Shown here one piece after another: positions 1 to 6,401 of a DNA stretch of 8,352 nt (positions are counted from its first letter, which is position 1; every line of letters starts with the position of its first letter). The stretch is from Oscillospiraceae bacterium (GTDB lineage: Bacteria > Bacillota_A > Clostridia > Oscillospirales > Ruminococcaceae), in contig JAGBFE010000337.1 in assembly GCA_018109965.1 (NCBI GenBank), positions 1 through 8,352 of the forward strand. The letters are read 5' to 3'. Under the pieces are notes generated by a model. It worked only from the letters and a program-made list of their open reading frames with translations. It had not been told where the DNA came from and made no database searches. The position numbers and the translations under genes are program-made.

Positions 1-869
1 AAAAAGTCTACTTCCGCAGCATTACATTCCATTCTTTCAGGATATGTAAGTGAATACTGAATAGGAATTCTCATATCCGGGCTGCCAAGCTGCGCAATAA
101 CACTGTTGTCTGCATACTGCACCATAGAATGAATAATACTTTGACGATGTACAACAATCTGAACATCCTCAGGCTTAACATCGAAAAGCCATACTGCTTC
201 AATCAATTCAAGCCCTTTGTTCATAAGTGTTGCTGAATCTATAGTAATTTTGCTGCCCATAGACCAGTTTGGGTGTTTAAGTGCCTGCTCTTTTGTAACC
301 TCAGCAAGCTGTGCTGTTGTATAACCAAAGAACGGACCACCCGATGCTGTAAGCAGAATTTTTTTGAGTGATGGTGCTGAATTTTTATCCTGCAGACACT
401 GGAAAATTGCAGAATGTTCACTGTCCACAGGCAATAATTTTACATTGTTCTTTTTAACCGCCTCCATAACAAGCTTGCCGCCTGTTACAAGGCTTTCTTT
501 ATTTGCAAGTGCCACATCCTTGCCACTGTTAATCGCAGCCAGAGTGGCTTTTAAGCCTGCTATACCCACAATTGCATTAAGGACTACAACATTATTATAA
601 CCTTCCAGCTGTGCAAGCTTTTGTGTACCTTCGCTGCCTTTAAAAAGTGTAACACCGTATTCTTTGGCTTTTTCCTCAAAATTATTGGCACTTTCAGTAT
701 CTGTAATACAGATATATTCCGGTTTGAATTCTTTTATTTGCTGTTCCAGCAATTTAATATTTTTGTGGGCAGATAAAGCCACAACATTTATATTATGCTT
801 ACGGGCAACATCAAGGCTCTGTGTGCCAATGGACCCTGTTGAGCCCAACAAAATCAAATTACTGTACAT
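1..869 (-). CDS. dxr: 1-deoxy-D-xylulose 5-phosphate reductoisomerase (DXR/IspC), 3' end cut by window
   Basis: Cytosolic NADPH- and divalent-metal-dependent enzyme that converts DXP to MEP, the committed step of the non-mevalonate isoprenoid pathway. I translated 289 residues from ATG at 869; the frame is still open at base 1, and roughly the last 90-100 residues of the usual 380-400 are missing. Visible motifs: the NADPH-binding GSTGSIG at residues 9-15, ANKES at 122-126, PVDSEH at 147-152 with metal ligands D149 and E151, the flexible active-site loop HPNWSMG at 199-205, DSATLMNKGLE at 211-221 with metal ligand E221, and HRQSIIHSMV at 241-250. The start is supported by GGAG at 877-880, 7 nt upstream. 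The gene begins 11 nt after the cdsA stop, so it is very probably co-transcribed with uppS and cdsA. Its pathway supplies the isoprenoid substrates used by UppS upstream. Identification is firm. Confidence 0.97.
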   Translation of the reverse strand, partial: MYSNLILLGSTGSIGTQSLDVARKHNINVVALSAHKNIKLLEQQIKEFKPEYICITDTESANNFEEKAKEYGVTLFKGSEGTQKLAQLEGYNNVVVLNAIVGIAGLKATLAAINSGKDVALANKESLVTGGKLVMEAVKKNNVKLLPVDSEHSAIFQCLQDKNSAPSLKKILLTASGGPFFGYTTAQLAEVTKEQALKHPNWSMGSKITIDSATLMNKGLELIEAVWLFDVKPEDVQIVVHRQSIIHSMVQYADNSVIAQLGSPDMRIPIQYSLTYPERMECNAAEVDF

Positions 870-880
870 ATAATAACTCC

Positions 881-1729
881 TTACAATTTAGCAATAAACT
901 GTGCCATAAGATAAATCACTGGGGCTACAAGCAAAAAGCTGTCAAAGCGGTCCATTACTCCGCCGTGACCAGGCATAATAGTTCCATAGTCTTTGATTCC
1001 CTGCTGTCTTTTAACGGCAGATGCAAAAAGGTCTCCTAAAATTCCAAGGAAAGAACCTATAGCGGCAAAAACTGCCAAAACGATATAGTTTCTGCTGATA
1101 GAATGTAAAATACCAAGGCTGGACACGTTAATCATTTTGCTGTACGCAAGCATCATAAGCATTGAAATGACAACACTGCCCAATATACCGCCGATTGCCC
1201 CCTCAACTGTCTTTTTAGGGCTGAGTTTAGGTGCCATTTTATGTTTGCCGAAAAGATAACCTGAAAAATATGCCATTATATCTCCGCCCCAGGCAATACC
1301 TGCGCAGAGCACAAACAAAAATGCTGCATCCCATCCGTATGTCAAAAAGTCCAGCTGATACTTGAGGCCTGTTATTGAATATACTCCCAAAAGCACATAT
1401 AACGCAAATGCAACACTTGATGCTATCGATACAAATTTTATATTTTCAAATTTAAATACCACTATGCACACTATTGCAACAGCAAACAAAACCAATGAAA
1501 ACATAATACCAATATTGTATCTTGTTCCAAAAAGTATAAGTGCACCCAAAACTGTCAATGATGCATTGACAAGTTTGGAATTGCCTTCTTTAAATACTCT
1601 GCATATTTCAAAAACTGCAATTGCATATATCGCAAAAGCTGCAATATCAAAAAATGGTGTATAGAATTTAAGCACTGCCACAATAGCTACAATTGTACCT
1701 ACTATACCCGAAATTACCCTAGTTTTCAT
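881..1729 (-). CDS. cdsA: Phosphatidate cytidylyltransferase (CDP-diglyceride synthase)
   Basis: Integral membrane enzyme that forms CDP-diacylglycerol from phosphatidic acid and CTP, the branch point for bacterial phospholipids. The 282-residue protein is a normal family length and is mostly hydrophobic, with about eight membrane-spanning stretches (for example near 6-20, 27-45, 56-68, 73-92, 102-119, 135-150, 178-196 and 214-235). The C-terminal family signature runs from S237 to D263 and includes K240-R241, K246-D247, PGHGG at 253-257 and the D260-R261-F262-D263 end with its conserved acidic residues. An upstream conserved block GKHKMAPKLSPKKTVEG lies at 161-177. The start is ATG at 1729 with a GAGAGGG ribosome binding site at 1734-1740. 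The gene follows uppS by 27 nt and precedes dxr by 11 nt, the usual Firmicute arrangement. Identification is firm. Confidence 0.97.
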   Translation of the reverse strand: MKTRVISGIVGTIVAIVAVLKFYTPFFDIAAFAIYAIAVFEICRVFKEGNSKLVNASLTVLGALILFGTRYNIGIMFSLVLFAVAIVCIVVFKFENIKFVSIASSVAFALYVLLGVYSITGLKYQLDFLTYGWDAAFLFVLCAGIAWGGDIMAYFSGYLFGKHKMAPKLSPKKTVEGAIGGILGSVVISMLMMLAYSKMINVSSLGILHSISRNYIVLAVFAAIGSFLGILGDLFASAVKRQQGIKDYGTIMPGHGGVMDRFDSFLLVAPVIYLMAQFIAKL

Positions 1730-1756
1730 AAAACCCTCTCTGGTTTATTATATATT

Positions 1757-2464
1757 TTAAACACCGCCAAATCTTCTGTTGCGGCGATTAAATTCTTCGA
1801 TAGCTGCGTCAAGATCTTTTCTTGTAAAATCAGGCCACAAAACATCCATATATACAAATTCAGAATATGCACACTGCCAAAGCAAAAAGTTGGAAATGCG
1901 TTTTTCTCCGCTTGGTCTGAGAATAAAATCCGGATCCGGCTGATTTTTTGTATAAAGATGTTCAGAAAACATCTGTTCGTCAATATCGTCAACTGATATT
2001 TCACCATCTTTAACCTTTGCTGTTATCTCTTTGCAGGCATTGACAATTTCGCTTCTTGAACCATAGTTGAGGGCAAGATTTAAAATCATTCCTGTTCTGT
2101 CTGCTGTTTTCTGCTCTATCTCCAGCATTAAATCCCGCAACTCCTGATTGAATGCAGATTTGTCACCAAGAAATACAACCTTGTTGTTTTCCTTTTCGTA
2201 ATCAAAGGCGTCAATGAGATACTGCTTGAACAGTTTCATCAGCCCGTCAATTTCTTCCTGTGGACGTTTCCAGTTTTCTGTTGAAAAAGCATAAAAAGTT
2301 ACTGCTTCCAGCCCAAGCTGATTGCAGTATCTGGTAATATCCTGAAAAACTTCGGCACCTTTTTTATGGCCCATATTTCTTGGAAGCATACGTTTTTTTG
2401 CCCATCTTCCATTGCCATCCATTATAATACCAATATGTTTAGGAATTGTGATATTGTTTTCCAT
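1757..2464 (-). CDS. uppS: Isoprenyl transferase / undecaprenyl diphosphate synthase (cis-prenyltransferase)
   Basis: Condenses isopentenyl diphosphate units onto farnesyl diphosphate in cis to make C55 undecaprenyl diphosphate, the lipid carrier for peptidoglycan and surface polymers. At 235 residues it is close to the usual 230-260. Visible motifs: IIMDGNGRW at 13-21 with catalytic D16, GHKKGAE at 32-38, AFSTENW at 59-65, LNYGSRSE at 132-139, and the C-terminal signature from L182 to Y200 (LRPSGEKRISNFLLWQCAY) with R183, R189 and S191 placed to bind the diphosphate of IPP. The more usual R-T-G/S-G-E is R-P-S-G-E here, which I take as normal variation. The start is ATG at 2464 with AGAAAGG at 2470-2476, 5 nt upstream. 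A terminator-like hairpin lies directly upstream of this ribosome binding site, so expression may be set by readthrough. cdsA follows by 27 nt. Confidence 0.97.
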   Translation of the reverse strand: MENNITIPKHIGIIMDGNGRWAKKRMLPRNMGHKKGAEVFQDITRYCNQLGLEAVTFYAFSTENWKRPQEEIDGLMKLFKQYLIDAFDYEKENNKVVFLGDKSAFNQELRDLMLEIEQKTADRTGMILNLALNYGSRSEIVNACKEITAKVKDGEISVDDIDEQMFSEHLYTKNQPDPDFILRPSGEKRISNFLLWQCAYSEFVYMDVLWPDFTRKDLDAAIEEFNRRNRRFGGV

Positions 2465-2476
2465 AATAACCTTTCT

Positions 2477-2511
2477 AAAAAATTAAAGGGCATTTTTAAA
2501 ACGCCCTTTAA
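2477..2511 (-). terminator. Intrinsic terminator-like hairpin between frr and uppS
   Basis: A perfect 9-bp inverted repeat (TTAAAGGGC at 2483-2491 and GCCCTTTAA at 2503-2511) encloses an 11-nt loop. Read on the minus strand it is followed at once by six T residues (2482-2477), the form of a Rho-independent terminator. The plus strand has no T-tract on its side, so the element is oriented with frr. It begins 29 nt past the frr stop, and its T-tract touches the uppS ribosome binding site (2470-2476). It may be a full terminator or a partial attenuator. I saw no convincing promoter between it and uppS. Confidence 0.75.
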
Positions 2512-2540
2512 CACTGTTACTCTATATTCGGCGTAAACTT

Positions 2541-3086
2541 TTACAGTTCCATAACCTCTTTTGTTTTCTTTTCACAAACAGCATCAACTTCTTTGATGTA
2601 TTTGTCTGTGATTTTCTGCATTTTATCTTCAAGATTTTTCAGATCATCTTCTGTAAGTTCAGAAGCTTTTTTTGCTGCCTTGAACCTATCCATTGCATCG
2701 CGGCGAACATTTCTTACCGCAACCTTTGCTTCTTCAGCCATTTTTGAAACATCTTTTGCCAAAGCTTTACGACGTTCTTCTGTTGGTGCAGGGAAATTGA
2801 GACGGATGCTTACACCGTCATCAATTGGGTTAATGCCGATATCGGATACCTGAATTGCTTTTGTAATAGCTTTGAGAAGGCTTCTGTCCCAAGGCTGGAT
2901 AGAAAGTGTTCTTGCTTCTGTAACAGAAACTGAAGCAACCTGCTGAATTGGTGTTGGAACACCATAGTAATCTACTGTAACTTTGTCGAGCACGCCAGGG
3001 TTTGCACGGCCTGCACGAACTGATGCATATTCGCTTTCAAGGTGAGCAACCGCTTTAACCATTCTTTCTTCGTATGCTTTTGTCAT
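2541..3086 (-). CDS. frr: Ribosome recycling factor (RRF)
   Basis: Splits the post-termination ribosome together with EF-G so that subunits and mRNA can be reused; a cytosolic tRNA-shaped protein. At 181 residues it matches the family (about 185). Domain I is a long helical bundle formed by residues 1-29 and about 102-181, carrying SVRAGRANP at 22-30 and the ribosome-binding NVRRDA at 126-131. The small beta domain II covers about 30-101 and includes YYGVPTPIQQVAS at 40-52. The start is ATG at 3086; the ribosome binding site AAGGAG at 3096-3101 overlaps the pyrH stop codon (TAA, 3100-3102). This overlap and the 13-nt gap indicate co-transcription and possible translational coupling with pyrH. 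A hairpin with a T-tract follows the gene. Identification is firm. Confidence 0.98.
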   Translation of the reverse strand: MTKAYEERMVKAVAHLESEYASVRAGRANPGVLDKVTVDYYGVPTPIQQVASVSVTEARTLSIQPWDRSLLKAITKAIQVSDIGINPIDDGVSIRLNFPAPTEERRKALAKDVSKMAEEAKVAVRNVRRDAMDRFKAAKKASELTEDDLKNLEDKMQKITDKYIKEVDAVCEKKTKEVMEL

Positions 3087-3099
3087 ATCTGTAATCTCC

Positions 3100-3804
3100 T
3101 TATTCTGTAACTAATGTACCAATTTTTTCGCCATTGATTGCTTTTACAAAGTTGCCTTCTGACATATCAAAAACAAGAATAGGAAGTTTGTTGTCACGGC
3201 ACATTGTAGCTGCTGTCATATCCATAACATTCAGCTGATCATTCAAAACCTGTGTAAATGTGAGTGTGTCATATTTAACAGCATCAGGGTATTTTTTAGG
3301 GTCTTTGTCATAAACACCGTCAACCATAGTTGCTTTGAACATTACATCAGCATTGATTTCAAGTGCTCTGAGTGCTGCACCTGTATCAGTTGAGAAATAT
3401 GGGTTACCTGTGCCACAGGCAAAGATAACAACACGGCCTTTTTCAAGGTGTCTTGTTGCTTTGTTTCTTATGTATGGTTCAGCAACCTGCTGCATCTGGA
3501 GAGCTGTCTGAACACGCACTTCAACACCAAGGTGTTCCAATGCATCAGCTACCGACAAAGCATTCATAACAGTTGCAAGCATACCAATCTGGTCAGCTCT
3601 TGTTCTTTCCATATCACCGCTTGTTCTGCCGCGCCAGAAGTTACCGCCGCCAACAACAATAGCAATCTCAGCACCTAAATCTACAGCTGCCTTGATGTCT
3701 TTGCATACATCAACGATGGATGGATAATCAAGACCAAAACCTTTGTCGCCGCTGAGAGCTTCGCCGCTGAGCTTGATTAAAACTCTTTTATATTTAATAG
3801 ACAC
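3100..3804 (-). CDS. pyrH: Uridylate kinase (UMP kinase)
   Basis: Phosphorylates UMP to UDP with ATP in pyrimidine nucleotide synthesis; a hexameric cytosolic enzyme of the amino-acid-kinase fold, unrelated to eukaryotic UMP/CMP kinases. I place the start at GTG 3804, giving 234 residues beginning [17 protein letters not shown], because AGGTG at 3812-3816 lies 7 nt upstream. A GTG at 3819 is in frame but sits on that ribosome binding site and would add an atypical extension. Visible motifs: KLSGEAL at 11-17, GGGNFWRG at 52-59, [14 protein letters not shown] at 70-83, [17 protein letters not shown] at 131-147, and DGVYDKDP at 162-169. It has its own predicted promoter (3839-3867) after the tsf terminator, and is followed by frr with 13 nt between them. 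Identification is firm; the start is fairly sure. Confidence 0.97.
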   Translation of the reverse strand: MSIKYKRVLIKLSGEALSGDKGFGLDYPSIVDVCKDIKAAVDLGAEIAIVVGGGNFWRGRTSGDMERTRADQIGMLATVMNALSVADALEHLGVEVRVQTALQMQQVAEPYIRNKATRHLEKGRVVIFACGTGNPYFSTDTGAALRALEINADVMFKATMVDGVYDKDPKKYPDAVKYDTLTFTQVLNDQLNVMDMTAATMCRDNKLPILVFDMSEGNFVKAINGEKIGTLVTE

Positions 3805-3838
3805 TAATATGCACCTCACAATACTTTATTCTTTAAAT

Positions 3839-3867
3839 ATTTTACTATATTCCCGTCTTAAAGTAAA
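3839..3867 (-). promoter_or_regulatory. Predicted sigma-A promoter of pyrH-frr
   Basis: Read on the minus strand, a -35-like TTTACT (3862-3867) and a -10-like TAAAAT (3839-3844) are separated by exactly 17 nt, a near-consensus housekeeping promoter. The predicted start of transcription is near 3832, leaving a leader of about 28 nt before the pyrH GTG. The 105 bp between this promoter and the tsf terminator (3868-3972) is very AT-rich, holds a short palindrome (GTATAT/ATATAC, 3901-3918) and contains no gene that I can see. Confidence 0.65.
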
Positions 3868-3972
3868 GAATATTATTTCTAAATTGCCGCAATATAATTT
3901 GTATATTTTAATATATACACTTAAATAATTTATATATTTATTTTTACCTTACTGTGATAGTTTAAATCTTAT

Positions 3973-4007
3973 AAAAAATAAAGGTGCTACCCGTAGGTAA
4001 CACCTTT
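3973..4007 (-). terminator. Intrinsic terminator after tsf
   Basis: A strong hairpin: a 7-bp stem (AAAGGTG 3980-3986 with CACCTTT 4001-4007), a single C/A mismatch, a further 4 bp (TACC 3989-3992 region with GGTA 3996-3999) and a tetraloop. Read on the minus strand it is followed by A and six T residues (3978-3973). It starts 14 nt past the tsf stop, so it should end the rpsB-tsf transcript and separate it from pyrH-frr. Confidence 0.88.
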
Positions 4008-4021
4008 AAATTACGCAATGA

Positions 4022-4933
4022 TTATTTTGTCATGCTAGCAATTTCTTCTGCGAAGTTGTCTTCTTTCTTTTCGAGGCCTTCACCTTTTTCAAAACGTGTG
4101 AATGCTACTACTTTGATGTCGCCGCCAAGAGCTTTTGCTGTTGCATTTGTGTAGTCTGTGATAGACTGTTTGTCATCTTTAACGAATGCCTGTTCAACCA
4201 AGCAGTTTTCTTTGTAGAATTTTGCGATTCTACCCATAACCATTTTTTCAGCAATGTTTGCTGGTTTGCCTTCGTTAATAGCCTGCTGCATAAGAATTTC
4301 TTTTTCTTTTTCAAGAACTTCTGGTGCAACGTCAGCTTTGCAAAGGTAAGTTGGGTTTGCTGCAGCAACCTGCATTGCAACGTCTTTACCGTATGCTTCA
4401 AATTCTGGTTTTGCAAACATTTCATCGGATGTTTCGAATTTAACGAGAACACCGTGTGTACCACCAGCGTGGATGTAAGCTACACATGGACCTTCGTATC
4501 TTACGAAACGACGGATTTTGATGTTTTCGCCGATAACAAGAATTTTTTCCTGGAGACCAGCTTCAACTGTGTTGCCGTCTGCCATTGTTTTTGTCATAAG
4601 TTCTTCAACTGTAGCTGGGTTTGTGTCAGCAACAATTTTTGCAAGGTCAGCAACGAATGTTTTAAACTGTTCGTTTTTAGCAACAAAGTCTGTTTCGGAG
4701 TTAACTTCGATAACAACACCAACTTTTGCTTCTTTATCAACTGTTGCAAAAACCATACCTTCAGCAGCAATTCTGCCAGCTTTTTTAGTAGCAGCAGCAA
4801 GGCCTTTTTCTCTGAGGTATTCGATTGCTTTTTCGAAATCGCCGTTGGATTCTGTCAAAGCTTTTTTGCAGTCCATCATGCCGCAACCTGTGCGTTCACG
4901 AAGATCTTTAACATCTTTAGCTGTAAATGCCAT
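4022..4933 (-). CDS. tsf: Elongation factor Ts (EF-Ts)
   Basis: Guanine nucleotide exchange factor that releases GDP from EF-Tu so it can again load GTP and aminoacyl-tRNA; cytosolic. From ATG 4933 the protein has 303 residues, within the bacterial range (about 280-310). The N-terminal UBA-like domain (about 1-55) holds LRERTGCGMMDCKKAL at 11-26. The core carries the EF-Tu-contacting block EVNSETDFVAKN at 76-87, with the T81-D82-F83-V84 motif. Two homologous core subdomains follow, including a helical stretch around 205-245 that probably contains the coiled-coil protrusion. I chose ATG 4933 because GGAGG at 4942-4946 lies 8 nt upstream; an in-frame TTG at 4948 overlaps that site and is an artefact. 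The gene follows rpsB by 48 nt and is closed by the terminator at 3973-4007. Identification is firm. Confidence 0.98.
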   Translation of the reverse strand: MAFTAKDVKDLRERTGCGMMDCKKALTESNGDFEKAIEYLREKGLAAATKKAGRIAAEGMVFATVDKEAKVGVVIEVNSETDFVAKNEQFKTFVADLAKIVADTNPATVEELMTKTMADGNTVEAGLQEKILVIGENIKIRRFVRYEGPCVAYIHAGGTHGVLVKFETSDEMFAKPEFEAYGKDVAMQVAAANPTYLCKADVAPEVLEKEKEILMQQAINEGKPANIAEKMVMGRIAKFYKENCLVEQAFVKDDKQSITDYTNATAKALGGDIKVVAFTRFEKGEGLEKKEDNFAEEIASMTK

Positions 4934-4981
4934 TTTTTTGTCCTCCAATTTATACTAGAAAAAAATTTTTATTGGTTAAAA

Positions 4982-5710
4982 TTATTCTTCAACAACTTCT
5001 GCTTCTTCAGCAACTGGAGCTGTCTGTTCGCCCTGACGGCCTTCAATGATAGCGTCAGCCATAGCGCCGGAGATAAGTTTAACTGCTCTGATAGCGTCGT
5101 CGTTACCTGGGATTACGTAGTCAACTTCGTCTGGGTCACAGTTTGTGTCAACGATAGCAACAACTGGGATACCAAGGTTTTTAGCTTCTGCTACAGCAAT
5201 TTTTTCTTTGCGTGTATCAACTACGAACATAGCTTTTGGCAATGTTTCCATGTTTTTGATACCACCGATATTTTTTTCGAGTTTTTCGATTTCGAGTTCA
5301 AGTTTGATAACTTCTTTTTTAGGGAGAAGATCAAATGTGCCGTCTTCTTTCATTTTGTTGAGCTGTTCAAGACGAGCAATTCTTGTTTTGATTGTACGGT
5401 AGTTTGTGAGCATACCACCAAGCCATCTTGCGTTAACAAAGTGCATACCACATCTCTGTGCTTCTTCTTTGATAGCGTCCTGAGCCTGTTTCTTTGTACC
5501 TACGAAAAGTACTTCGCCGCCTTCTGCAGCGATTTCTTTGATGAAGTCATATGCTTCATCGAGTTTTTTAACAGTTTTCTGAAGGTCGATAATGTAAATG
5601 CCGTTTCTTTCTGTGAAGATGTAACGGGACATTTTTGGGTTCCATCTTCTTGTCTGGTGACCGAAGTGAACGCCTGCTTCAAGCAACTGTTTCATTGATA
5701 CTGATGACAT
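4982..5710 (-). CDS. rpsB: 30S ribosomal protein S2
   Basis: Structural protein of the small ribosomal subunit, placed late in 30S assembly at the back of the subunit and needed for binding of S1 where S1 exists. The 242 residues match the family (about 240-260). Visible: the N-terminal signature [19 protein letters not shown] at 9-27, [12 protein letters not shown] at 69-80, [15 protein letters not shown] at 93-107, a charged coiled-coil insertion at about 108-150, the second signature beginning [19 protein letters not shown] at 158-176, and [11 protein letters not shown] at 200-210. The last dozen residues are acidic. The start is ATG 5710 with GGAGG at 5719-5723, 8 nt upstream. A strong promoter and a structured leader precede the gene, the usual setting for autoregulation of a ribosomal protein operon. 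tsf follows by 48 nt. Confidence 0.98.
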   Translation of the reverse strand: MSSVSMKQLLEAGVHFGHQTRRWNPKMSRYIFTERNGIYIIDLQKTVKKLDEAYDFIKEIAAEGGEVLFVGTKKQAQDAIKEEAQRCGMHFVNARWLGGMLTNYRTIKTRIARLEQLNKMKEDGTFDLLPKKEVIKLELEIEKLEKNIGGIKNMETLPKAMFVVDTRKEKIAVAEAKNLGIPVVAIVDTNCDPDEVDYVIPGNDDAIRAVKLISGAMADAIIEGRQGEQTAPVAEEAEVVEE

Positions 5711-5714
5711 AATT

Positions 5715-5743
5715 TTTTCCTCCGATTTGGTTGTTTTCCTCCG
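5715..5743 (-). promoter_or_regulatory. Two tandem Shine-Dalgarno sequences before rpsB
   Basis: The same 10-nt minus-strand sequence CGGAGGAAAA occurs twice (5734-5743 and 5715-5724), offset by 19 nt. The proximal copy is correctly spaced (8 nt) for the rpsB ATG. The distal copy has no usable start codon just after it, and its first bases pair in the outer helix of the leader hairpin. Confidence 0.7.
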
Positions 5744-5804
5744 CCGTGTTTTGCTTGTTTTACAGCCTATGTCTCAAGACACACCAACTGTAAGGAACAC
5801 AGCG
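5742..5804 (-). ncRNA. Structured 5' leader of rpsB-tsf, candidate autoregulatory RNA
   Basis: Between the predicted transcription start (near 5816) and rpsB, the minus-strand RNA can fold into one long hairpin with three nested helices. The outer helix has 9 bp with one G-U (5796-5804 with 5742-5750); the middle helix has 6 perfect bp (UUACAG 5793-5788 with CUGUAA 5765-5760); the apical helix has 6 bp with one G-U (5783-5778 with 5773-5768) and caps with UUGA. Internal loops are CC/AACAAGCAA and UUGG/GG. The 3' foot of the outer helix touches an upstream GGAGG (5738-5742). Feedback by S2 on its own leader is known in some bacteria; that this hairpin is such a site is inference, and I cannot match it to a named RNA family. 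Confidence 0.55.
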
Positions 5805-5822
5805 TGCGTAATGCGCCTAAAT

Positions 5823-5851
5823 ATATTACCACAACCCATATATAAAGTCAA
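5823..5851 (-). promoter_or_regulatory. Strong predicted sigma-A promoter of rpsB-tsf
   Basis: Read on the minus strand, TTGACT (-35, 5846-5851) and TAATAT (-10, 5823-5828) are separated by exactly 17 nt, and the -10 carries an extended TGG immediately upstream (5829-5831). The region beyond the -35 (about 5852-5895) is almost pure A/T and would suit an UP element. Predicted transcription start is near 5816-5818, giving a leader of about 105 nt. This is the best promoter in the window, as expected for a ribosomal protein operon. Confidence 0.85.
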
Positions 5852-5878
5852 GTATAAATATATAATTTTTTACAAATT

Positions 5879-5940
5879 TTTGTATAAAAAATCTACATTT
5901 TCAACAAAGTTATTTTCCCGCAAAATTTGTATAAAAAATC
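5879..5940. repeat. 15-bp direct repeat in the AT-rich spacer upstream of rpsB
   Basis: TTTGTATAAAAAATC occurs exactly at 5879-5893 and again at 5926-5940, 47 bp apart. The first copy lies in the possible UP-element region of the rpsB promoter; the end of the second copy forms part of the left arm of the terminator at 5934-5970. The bases on either side differ. Confidence 0.7.
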
Positions 5941-5970
5941 ACCTGTTTAAACTGAAAACAGGTGATTTTT
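5934..5970 (-). terminator. Intrinsic terminator after the NUDIX gene
   Basis: A perfect 15-bp inverted repeat (5934-5948 with 5956-5970) has a 7-nt loop, with an A-run and a T-run at its two ends. On the minus strand the T-run ends at 5933. It starts one base after the NUDIX stop codon, so it should end the brnQ-GNAT-GNAT-NUDIX transcript before the rpsB promoter. The A/T arms make it symmetric, but no plus-strand gene reads into it. Confidence 0.88.
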
Positions 5971-5971
5971 G

Positions 5972-6400
5972 TTACTTTAATTTGTCAAATGCATATTCCA
6001 AAGCCCAATTCTGCATTTCGGAAAACATTTTGCCTTTAAGCTGCTGCAGTGTAATCCATTCAAGTTGGTGGTCCTTTTCTTTTTGTTCGGATATTTTCTC
6101 GGTCAACGTACCTGTGTAATAGTACTGTACCGGATGAAACAGCCCCACTTTATTATGAAATGTATATGTTTCCGCTGAACAGATAAACTCGCCAATATCA
6201 GTAGAATACCCAGTTTCTTCAAGGCATTCACGAGTTATGCACTCGGTATCGGTTTCATCATTCTCATAACCGCCGCCAATGAAAAAATATCCTTTTGGTG
6301 TTTTTACAACAGCAATTTTCCCATTGGATATCGGGATTAAATAAGCTCCTGCACGGGTATAATATTCCCCCTGCAGTTTGTTTCCAAAAATTTTATGCAT
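5972..6400 (-). CDS. NUDIX hydrolase, substrate unknown
   Basis: NUDIX enzymes hydrolyse nucleoside diphosphates linked to another group, using divalent metal held by the NUDIX box. The 142-residue protein is a single-domain size. The box Gx5Ex7REUxEExGU is complete at residues 43-65: G43, E49, R57-E58, E61-E62 and G64, with C59 and Y65 at the hydrophobic positions. The surrounding strand/helix pattern (AYLIPISNGKIAVVKTPKGY at 19-38; DHQLEWITLQQL further on) fits the fold. The substrate cannot be told from the sequence; MutT-like nucleotide clean-up and nucleotide-sugar or cofactor hydrolysis are both possible. The ATG at 6400 lies 1 nt past the stop of the upstream GNAT gene. The best purine run, AGGGG, is 12 nt upstream inside that gene, so translation is probably coupled to it. 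A terminator follows directly. Confidence 0.9.
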   Translation of the reverse strand: MHKIFGNKLQGEYYTRAGAYLIPISNGKIAVVKTPKGYFFIGGGYENDETDTECITRECLEETGYSTDIGEFICSAETYTFHNKVGLFHPVQYYYTGTLTEKISEQKEKDHQLEWITLQQLKGKMFSEMQNWALEYAFDKLK

Positions 6401-6401
6401 A

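Noticed and set aside
139..148. Arg in place of the Pro familiar from E. coli in the DXR motif H-P-Q-S (here HRQS, residues 241-244)
   Set aside because: The catalytic histidine and serine positions are kept, and variation at this position is common among Firmicute DXR proteins as far as I recall.
1904..1918. R-P-S-G-E in UppS instead of R-T-G/S-G-E
   Set aside because: All diphosphate-binding Arg and Ser positions and the catalytic Asp are present, so this looks like ordinary family variation.
1726..2007. A 93-codon minus-strand frame overlapping the end of uppS
   Set aside because: It lies in another frame inside the well-supported uppS coding region, and its product has no recognisable features.
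4945..4975. CCAAT/ATTGG inverted repeat that could mask part of the tsf ribosome binding site
   Set aside because: Only 5 bp with a long A/T loop; too weak to hold against ribosome binding and easily due to chance.
4454..5698. A 414-codon open frame on the plus strand running antisense through the 5' part of tsf, the spacer and nearly all of rpsB
   Set aside because: Its product is extremely rich in Phe, Cys, Ser and Asn with no domain pattern, and it lacks a ribosome binding site. It arises from the strong codon bias of two highly expressed genes on the opposite strand, which avoids stops in this antisense frame.
5805..5816. Possible small hairpin GCG/CGC at the start of the rpsB leader
   Set aside because: Only 3 bp; not stable enough to list as a feature.
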